From an uncultured Eubacteriales bacterium (lineage in GTDB: Bacteria > Bacillota > Clostridia > Oscillospirales > QAKW01): a stretch of DNA of 10,158 nt. Below, piece by piece: positions 6,030 through 10,158 of the stretch. A model generated the notes under the pieces. The model made no database searches. It was not told where the DNA came from and was given only the letters and a program-made list of their open reading frames with translations. The position numbers were made by a program, and so were the translations under genes. The stretch spans positions 1-10,158 of the forward strand of contig CAKRPM010000028.1 in assembly GCA_934378025.1 (NCBI GenBank), given 5' to 3'. Within the stretch, counting starts at the first letter, position 1; each line of letters begins with the position of its first letter.

Positions 6030-7148
6030 TTACTTGGAAAGTTCTACGATCTGCGGCGATTTGGCGCAAGCACCGCTTGCATCCCATTTCATTTCACCGG
6101 TAGCACCCTTGAAGGTGAAGCTATCGGCCGTGATGGCCGCGATCACTTTTTCGCCCAGCTCTTTATAGCCGATGCCGGCATCGTTTACGCCTGCGGCTTT
6201 CATCGCCTCAAAGATGGCGTATACCGCATCATAACCGTCGGCAGCGAACTGATCGGGATCTGCATTGTATTTTGCTTTGTAGGCTTTTACAAAAGCAGAG
6301 GTCTTTTCGGAAGTGCTGTTTTTATCAAACGGCGTGATATATTTGATGTCATTGGTAACGCTTGCGTCTACCTGATCGGCAACACCGTCCAAACCGTCAC
6401 AGCCAAACAGAACCGCTTTGCAGCCTTTGGCGGCGCAAGCCTTGGCGATCAAGCCCGCCTCGGTGTAATAGATCGGCAGGAAGATTACATCGCAATCCTT
6501 CAATGCTTCCACCTGGGTGGAGAAATCTCTTTTATTCTCAGCGTCAAAGCTTTGCTCGGCATAGCTGACTTTCAGATTTGCCATTTCTTCTTTAAACGCG
6601 GCATAAACGCCGGAAGAATAAGCGTCGCTGGAATCGTAGATCGCACCGATCTTCTTATATTTCTTGGTCAGCTCTTCTGCGGCAAGAACGCCCTGATCCG
6701 GATCGCCGAAGCAAACACGGAAAGCCGTCGGACGATCGGCAATTACGTTGGCAGCGGAAGCGGACGGGGTCATAAAGAACAAACCGTCGGTAGCTGCTTT
6801 GGAGGCAAACGCCTCGCAAGAACCGGAGGTAACAGAACCCAAAGAGATCTGCATACCCTCATCCATCAACTGATCGTAACCGGTGGATGCGTCCTCCGGA
6901 GTAGCTTTGTCGTCCAGCATTTCAAATTTGAAATTGACGCCGTTCAGGCCGCCGGCCGCGTTGATTTCTTCAACCGCAAGCGTAGCGCCGTTCTGAACGG
7001 ACACGCCGTAGGACATCGCACTGCCGGTCAACGGGCCGGTCGCACCAATGAAGTAAACCTCATCGCCTTTTTTACCGCAACCGGTAAAACAGCAAACGAT
7101 CAGCGCAACGGTAAGCATTACGCTTACAACTTTTACAAACTTTTTCAT
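6030..7148 (-). CDS. livK: Branched-chain amino acid ABC importer substrate-binding lipoprotein LivK
   Basis: This 372-residue extracellular binding protein delivers substrate to the LivHM channel. It starts with a lipoprotein signal peptide: a basic MKKFVK, a hydrophobic core at 7-20, and the lipobox FTGC with Cys24 as the lipid attachment site, so it is tethered to the outer face of the membrane. The mature part is a type I periplasmic-binding fold of the leucine/isoleucine/valine class (Peripla_BP_6 type): VYFIGATGPLTGSAMSYG (31-48), AVEEINAAGGLNG, SLGSVTSGS, FMTPSAS, IYDSSDAYSSG and the C-terminal FAADGYDAVYAIFEAM. The ATG at 7146-7148 has GAAAGAGG upstream. It is the first gene of the operon. 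The specificity could be leucine, isoleucine, valine or a related compound; the sequence alone does not decide it. Confidence 0.95.
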   Translation of the reverse strand: MKKFVKVVSVMLTVALIVCCFTGCGKKGDEVYFIGATGPLTGSAMSYGVSVQNGATLAVEEINAAGGLNGVNFKFEMLDDKATPEDASTGYDQLMDEGMQISLGSVTSGSCEAFASKAATDGLFFMTPSASAANVIADRPTAFRVCFGDPDQGVLAAEELTKKYKKIGAIYDSSDAYSSGVYAAFKEEMANLKVSYAEQSFDAENKRDFSTQVEALKDCDVIFLPIYYTEAGLIAKACAAKGCKAVLFGCDGLDGVADQVDASVTNDIKYITPFDKNSTSEKTSAFVKAYKAKYNADPDQFAADGYDAVYAIFEAMKAAGVNDAGIGYKELGEKVIAAITADSFTFKGATGEMKWDASGACAKSPQIVELSK

Positions 7149-7179
7149 TTTCGTGTACCTCTTTCTATAATATTTTTTT

Positions 7180-7208
7180 ATTTTAGACTTTTGGTAGAAA
7201 GTCGTAAA
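7180..7208 (-). promoter_or_regulatory. Promoter of the liv operon with inverted repeat in the spacer
   Basis: On the minus strand TTTACG (7203-7208) and TAAAAT (7180-7185) are 17 bases apart. The spacer contains the inverted repeat GACTTT-N6-AAAGTC (7186-7203), an 18-base element placed where a bound repressor would block RNA polymerase. The predicted transcript leader is about 25 bases, too short for a riboswitch or T-box. Neither box is perfect, so the promoter call is moderate. Confidence 0.5.
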
Positions 7209-7211
7209 ACC

Positions 7212-7244
7212 AAAAAATGCGGTTTCGCCAAAAGCGAAACCGCA
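7212..7244 (-). terminator. Intrinsic terminator after the small membrane protein gene
   Basis: An 11-bp perfect stem, TGCGGTTTCGC (7218-7228) with its complement (7234-7244) around a 5-base loop, is followed on the minus strand by six T (7212-7217). It begins 16 bases after the stop codon of the 79-residue ORF and ends just before the liv promoter, so the small gene and the liv operon appear to be separate transcripts. Confidence 0.9.
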
Positions 7245-7259
7245 AAATCCAACGGGATT

Positions 7260-7499
7260 TTACGCCGAGGCCTTTGCCCCGGCCGCTTTCAGTACGAATG
7301 ATTTTTTCTTTTCGACTCGTAGTACGTTCAGAATAATCGCCACGCCTACAATAATGACGGAAATGCAAATCGCCGGTACCATAATAAAAATAGCTACCGT
7401 CAGGGCGACGATAGCCAAGGTATTAACAAAAGCGCGACAAGAAGCGGCCGGTGCATAGGCATCAGCTCTGTTTGCTTTAAAAGATGTAAAACCAAACAT
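7260..7499 (-). CDS. Small hydrophobic membrane protein, 79 aa, unknown function
   Basis: I do not recognise this protein. It has a polar, alanine-rich N-terminus (1-22), a continuous hydrophobic stretch at 24-60 that could form one long or two short membrane helices with a break near the Pro at position 42, and a basic C-terminus (RVEKKKSF at 61-68, then AAGAKASA). It has no signal-peptidase site or lipobox that I can see. The gene is very likely real: AAGGAG lies eight bases before the ATG at 7497-7499, a perfect-consensus promoter is just upstream, and a strong terminator follows the stop. It is therefore probably a monocistronic, strongly expressed unit. It sits between a yfcE-like gene and the liv operon, but nothing in the sequence links it to either. 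A role as a small membrane regulator or toxin-like peptide is possible and unsupported. Confidence 0.75.
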   Translation of the reverse strand: MFGFTSFKANRADAYAPAASCRAFVNTLAIVALTVAIFIMVPAICISVIIVGVAIILNVLRVEKKKSFVLKAAGAKASA

Positions 7500-7527
7500 T
7501 GTTCTCTCTCCTTGTCATTTTTTTAGA

Positions 7528-7556
7528 ATTATACGCCGATATTGTAATTTTGTCAA
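7528..7556 (-). promoter_or_regulatory. Perfect-consensus sigma-A promoter for the 79-aa ORF
   Basis: On the minus strand TTGACA (7551-7556), a 17-base spacer and TATAAT (7528-7533) match the sigma-A consensus at every base and at the ideal distance. The ATG of the small ORF is about 29 bases below the -10. No other promoter in this window matches this well. Confidence 0.9.
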
Positions 7557-7645
7557 TAGTATTTTCATATTTTATTCAAAATTACCGCTTTACGGCGTAT
7601 TCTTCGGAAAATGATTGGGCAGTTTTATGATATTTTTTCCGTTTT

Positions 7646-8188
7646 TTACCGCTTATATTGCAAAAATGCGTCGCCGTCCGTCGTTTTCCAGGTCCAAAGG
7701 CCGTTTTCTTCCACAAGATAGCTGTGCGGCGTATTTTCCTTGGGGATTGAAAGACTGCCGGGATTGATATATACAAAATTTTCCCGCTCCTCAAAGCCGG
7801 CCACATGGGTATGCCCGCCCAGCAAAACAAAGCGCTCGGAAATATGCGGCGGATTTTCCGGAGTATAATGATGTCCGTGGCTGGCAAAAATCAGCTGTCC
7901 GTCCACAAAGAGTATCATGGTCGGCGTCATAATTTCAAACGGCAGCACCATCTGATCCACTTCACTGTCACAGTTGCCGCGCACACACAACACCCGTCCG
8001 TCCAAAGAGGAGAGCTGCTCGATCACTTTTTTGGGTTGGTATCCCTGCGGCAAATCATTGCGCGGTCCGTGATACAGCAAATCGCCCAACAGCAAAATTT
8101 TATCAGGCGCCTCTCGTTCTGCCGCCTTTAGCAGTGCCTCGCCGTAAACTGCCGATCCGTGTAAATCAGATGCAATCAACCATTTCAT
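7646..8188 (-). CDS. yfcE: YfcE-family metallophosphodiesterase
   Basis: This 180-residue cytoplasmic protein is a calcineurin-like phosphoesterase of the YfcE/MJ0936 group, close to the usual length of about 180 residues. All metal-binding motifs are present: SDLHGS (D8, H10), LLGDLLYHGPRN (G35-D36), GNCD (N72), SHGHH (H104, H106) and GGHTH (H126, H128), followed by the family NPGS (142-145). Two metal ions would be held by these residues. E. coli YfcE hydrolyses phosphodiester model substrates; the physiological substrate of the group is not settled. The frame is open to 8263, but that extension runs through the upstream terminator hairpin, and the ATG at 8186-8188 with AGAGGG upstream gives the standard N-terminus MKWLIASDLHG. 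Only 22 bases separate the hairpin from the start codon, so expression probably needs read-through from the isomerase gene. Confidence 0.92.
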   Translation of the reverse strand: MKWLIASDLHGSAVYGEALLKAAEREAPDKILLLGDLLYHGPRNDLPQGYQPKKVIEQLSSLDGRVLCVRGNCDSEVDQMVLPFEIMTPTMILFVDGQLIFASHGHHYTPENPPHISERFVLLGGHTHVAGFEERENFVYINPGSLSIPKENTPHSYLVEENGLWTWKTTDGDAFLQYKR

Positions 8189-8210
8189 AATCCTATACCC
8201 TCTTTTCCTT

Positions 8211-8251
8211 TTAAAACAACTCCCGCCAAGACCGATCGGCCTTGGCGGGAG
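8211..8251 (-). terminator. Terminator-like hairpin after the isomerase gene
   Basis: On the minus strand CTCCCGCCAAGGCC pairs with GGTCTTGGCGGGAG (14 bp, one G-U) around a GATC loop, followed by TTGTTTT. It is 20 bases after the stop of the isomerase gene. The T-run is interrupted by one G, so termination may be partial, which would let some transcription into yfcE. Confidence 0.8.
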
Positions 8252-8271
8252 AATCAACCTCACGGAAAGAA

Positions 8272-9786
8272 TTATGCTACATAATCCGCGATTTTTGCAA
8301 TTTTGTTATCGTTTTGCGTGATGGTGTATTTTTCAGTGAAAGTATTGTATTTTTCCTCATACTTTGCCGCGACAAAATCATCTTTCACCTCATGTTTCCA
8401 TTCGATGTCGCCGTCGCCGACAAAGTACATCACATGATAACCGTACGTGCTTTCGATAATGCCCGTATCTCCCGGCTTCCGTGCGGCGTCATACGTCCAG
8501 TTTTCAAAGCTCTCCACCATATCGCCCTTATGCACATTGCTGTACAGGCCGCCGGTTGAGGCCGAACCGGTATCCTCTGTCTTTTCGGTGGCGAGTTTTG
8601 CAAAAGCGTCCTCGGTCGCACCGTTTTTCTTCCAGGTTTCTAAGGCCTGCTCAGCTTTCTGTTTTGCTTCTTTCATGGCAGCCTCATCCGAGTTGCTCGC
8701 CTTGAAAAGAATGTGACGAACATTTTTCAGCTTGGTTTCATCACGGTGCCGCGGCGTCAGCAGCAAAAAGACCTTATACAAGCTGTCCGACTCGCTTTCC
8801 ACCAATTTGATATCGCCGGCTTTGGCACTTTCACTAAACAGGAAATCAATGCCTGCATAGCTCTCACTGTAGGCAAAATCGGTGGTTTTGGTGCCGTCCA
8901 GTTCTTTTTGTACATCCTCCACCTTCAAGGTGTCGGTAAAATACTTTTTCAGCCAATTGAGATATTCCGTCTCATTTTTGGTAGCCGCCAGTTCATCCGC
9001 CAGCTTTTTCGCCTGTTCCTTGGTCAGCGTTGCACCGTTCTCCTCGGAAGAATCATCACTCTTGTAGCTAAAGGAATACATCCGATAATCTACGGTATCA
9101 TAGTTGTTTTTATTTTCATTATAATACGTATTGATATCATCATCCGTACACTCGATTTCGCCCTGCACCTTGGTTTTATACTTATCCGCCAGGGTGGCCA
9201 GCTCCATGCAGGTGCGGACCTCATCCTCGGTCAAGCCGGGAACGATATCAGAAGGGGTTATGCTTTTCAGTGCCGTCGTAATACTCTCGTTTTCGCTGTC
9301 CTCCAGCGTAACGCCGGCTTCCTTGGCCGCCTCGGCCAATACCAAGGTCTGTTTAACCTGTGCAGTGGTCGCGCTCATAAAGTAGTCATACCAGCTCTGC
9401 GAACCGCCGTCCGCCGTTGTTCCGGGATAATCCTGGCTTTTCAGCGATTTTGAGGTATCCAGGCCGTAATACTGCAAATAGCTGGAATTTTGGCTGATAA
9501 ACGCCGAATAGTAGTTCTGGAAATAATAAAACATCATCGCATTGCTGATCGTGTAGTTGGTGCTTTGCATAGCGACATCTCTTTTCAGATAGGTGCCGTT
9601 TTGTTTGTTGTGCGAACGAACCGCACTGAAAATGATCCCACCGATAATGCTGACCGCCAATGCAGCCGAAACCACCGAAACGGTGATTTTGGTGATTTTA
9701 TCGCGTCTTGCCTTCTTTTTCGCGGCGATTTTTTTCAGCGCCATCTCCTCGGCACGCGCTGCTCTGGAGCGTTGACCTTTTCCCAT
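8272..9786 (-). CDS. Membrane-anchored SurA/PrsA-like peptidyl-prolyl isomerase (parvulin foldase)
   Basis: This 504-residue protein has a strongly basic cytoplasmic N-terminus (1-32), one membrane anchor (about 33-55) without a lipobox cysteine, and a large extracytoplasmic part. A SurA-type N-terminal helical region spans about 70-215 and the conserved parvulin (rotamase) domain about 353-456: LKNVRHILFKAS (353-364), DTGSASTGGLYSNVHKGDMVESFE (405-428), and PGDTGIIESTYGYHVMYFVG (438-457). It would catalyse cis-trans isomerisation of proline bonds and help fold secreted proteins outside the membrane, the role of PrsA in Bacillus; here the anchor is a helix instead of a lipid. The region 213-345 also looks like a worn parvulin unit, with AKAGDIKLVESESDSLYKVFLLL echoing the end of the second domain. 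The ATG at 9784-9786 has GGAAGG at good spacing. The gene appears to stand alone or lead into yfcE. Confidence 0.9.
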   Translation of the reverse strand: MGKGQRSRAARAEEMALKKIAAKKKARRDKITKITVSVVSAALAVSIIGGIIFSAVRSHNKQNGTYLKRDVAMQSTNYTISNAMMFYYFQNYYSAFISQNSSYLQYYGLDTSKSLKSQDYPGTTADGGSQSWYDYFMSATTAQVKQTLVLAEAAKEAGVTLEDSENESITTALKSITPSDIVPGLTEDEVRTCMELATLADKYKTKVQGEIECTDDDINTYYNENKNNYDTVDYRMYSFSYKSDDSSEENGATLTKEQAKKLADELAATKNETEYLNWLKKYFTDTLKVEDVQKELDGTKTTDFAYSESYAGIDFLFSESAKAGDIKLVESESDSLYKVFLLLTPRHRDETKLKNVRHILFKASNSDEAAMKEAKQKAEQALETWKKNGATEDAFAKLATEKTEDTGSASTGGLYSNVHKGDMVESFENWTYDAARKPGDTGIIESTYGYHVMYFVGDGDIEWKHEVKDDFVAAKYEEKYNTFTEKYTITQNDNKIAKIADYVA

Positions 9787-9913
9787 GTGTGTGTCTTCCT
9801 TCCTTTTGGTTATAATTTACATTGTAGCTTATGGGCTACAATCGACGGCTAAAGCCGTTTCGATCATCATAATCGCAAGCCTTATCAGCCTGTACCTGAA
9901 ACCATGTACAAAG
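9787..9913. other. Upstream region of the isomerase gene with small inverted repeats, no gene
   Basis: I see no coding region here. It holds the isomerase ribosome binding site, then ATTGTAGC-N6-GCTACAAT (9821-9842, a perfect 8-bp inverted repeat), ACGGCT-AA-AGCCGT (9845-9858) and TGTAC-N10-GTACA (9891-9910). No convincing -35/-10 pair is present on the minus strand; the best fit, TTGTAG with TAAATT 16 bases apart (9814-9841), is weak and lies over the first inverted repeat. That repeat could be an operator or a leader hairpin. Confidence 0.45.
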
Positions 9914-10017
9914 ATTCTACCATAAAGCCTTGGTTTATGGTAGATTTGCCGTCTTTTTCGGTTGCCCGCCTACGGGCGAGAAAAAGGGCAATCTAAATAT
10001 AATAGCCGCACTGTGGT
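9914..10017. repeat. Repeat copy 1 (divergent end copy)
   Basis: This copy opens with the stem TCTACCATAAA (9916-9926) / TTTATGGTAGA (9934-9944) with a 7-base loop. The second stem-loop (9946-9991) pairs TTGCC/GGCAA, CTTTTTC/GAAAAAG and GCCCG/CGGGC around CCTA. The unit ends with TATAATA (9998-10004), able to pair with TATTATA (10017-10023) at the start of copy 2. Most differences from copy 2 fall in the first palindrome, as expected for an outer copy of an array. Confidence 0.85.
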
Positions 10018-10123
10018 ATTATACCATAAAGCAAAGCTTTATGGTATAATTTGCCGTCTTTTTCGGTTGCCCGTCCTACGGGCGAGAAAAAGGGCAATCA
10101 AATTATAATAGCCGCACTGTGGT
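10018..10123. repeat. Repeat copy 2 (complete)
   Basis: The first palindrome is a perfect 15-bp stem, ATTATACCATAAAGC (10018-10032) with its complement (10036-10050) around AAA. The second stem-loop (10051-10097) has TTGCC/GGCAA, CTTTTTC/GAAAAAG and a GCCCGT/ACGGGC tip with a CCT loop. The A/T stem carries the extended -10 sequence TGGTATAAT facing outward on both strands (10042-10050 on plus, 10018-10026 on minus). Confidence 0.85.
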
Positions 10124-10158
10124 ATTATACCATAAAGCAAAGCTTTATGGTATAATTT
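10124..10158. repeat. Repeat copy 3 (cut by window end)
   Basis: The 35 visible bases are identical to the first 35 of copy 2 and contain the complete 33-base palindrome (10124-10156). The rest of the unit lies beyond the window. Confidence 0.85.

Larger units (their letters stand above)
9914..10158. repeat. Tandem array of a ~105-bp palindromic repeat (2.3 copies, runs off the window)
   Basis: Three head-to-tail copies start at 9914, 10018 and 10124, with periods of 104 and 106 bases. By eye the first two differ at about eight positions plus two single-base indels, roughly 90% identity; the visible part of the third equals the second. Each unit has an A/T-rich palindrome, then a G/C-tipped three-part stem-loop, then a TATAATA...TATTATA inverted repeat that overlaps the palindrome of the next unit. 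No open reading frame of note spans it. The array continues past the window, so the copy number is unknown. The high internal pairing argues for a structured or mobile intergenic repeat rather than a gene. Confidence 0.9.

Noticed and set aside
7557..7645. Terminator for the yfcE-like gene
   Set aside because: Only a 4-bp GCCG/CGGT stem and a distant CGGAAAA/TTTTCCG pairing are present, without a T-run in the right place; too weak to call.
8189..8263. Longer phosphodiesterase start at 8263
   Set aside because: The extension is the translated terminator hairpin; the conserved family N-terminus begins at the ATG at 8188.
9821..9842. BlaI/CopY-type operator
   Set aside because: Those sites have TACA then TGTA around a 2-base centre; here the order is reversed (TGTA then TACA) with a longer spacer.
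9914..10158. CRISPR array
   Set aside because: The repeat period is about 105 bases, the whole period is conserved between copies, and there are no unique spacers.

Overview
The window looks like a piece of a Gram-positive Firmicute chromosome, probably class Clostridia (inference). The signs are strong AGGAGG-type ribosome binding sites, sigma-A-like promoters with A/T-rich flanks, short intergenic gaps closed by intrinsic terminators, a lipoprotein solute-binding protein, and a membrane-anchored parvulin foldase. I cannot name the species. Every gene I can support lies on the minus strand, so transcription runs from high to low coordinates.

In transcription order, the right edge (about 9787-10158) has no gene. 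It holds a tandem array of a roughly 105-bp, highly palindromic repeat: two full copies and a third cut by the window end. Next come a 504-residue membrane-anchored SurA/PrsA-like peptidyl-prolyl isomerase (8272-9786), a strong terminator hairpin, and a YfcE-type metallophosphoesterase (7646-8188). A free-standing 79-residue hydrophobic protein (7260-7499) follows, with a perfect-consensus promoter and its own terminator.

The centre is a complete branched-chain-amino-acid-type ABC importer operon, livK-livH-livM-livG-livF (7148 down to 2375). It has the lipoprotein binding protein, two permeases and two ATPases, with 1-4 bp gaps from livH to livF. A 142-bp gap after livK holds two stable hairpins, one with a C(UUCG)G tetraloop, which probably set the ratio of binding protein to transporter. 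An 18-bp-stem terminator closes the operon.

The left part holds two regulator units. An AraC-family regulator (1409-2230) has its own promoter and terminator, with palindromic and direct-repeat sequence around the promoter. A DeoR-family regulator (462-1223) then shares an apparent operon with a GlpT/UhpT-like organophosphate antiporter gene (1-450), cut by the window start. The DeoR protein probably controls uptake of a phosphorylated sugar, glycerol phosphate or related compound; the substrate cannot be read from this sequence.

Most of the window is ordinary housekeeping and transport. The parts that deserve a second look are the structured tandem repeat array at the right edge, the small membrane protein behind a consensus promoter, the livK-livH hairpin pair, the inverted repeat inside the livK promoter, and the long charged tail of LivM.
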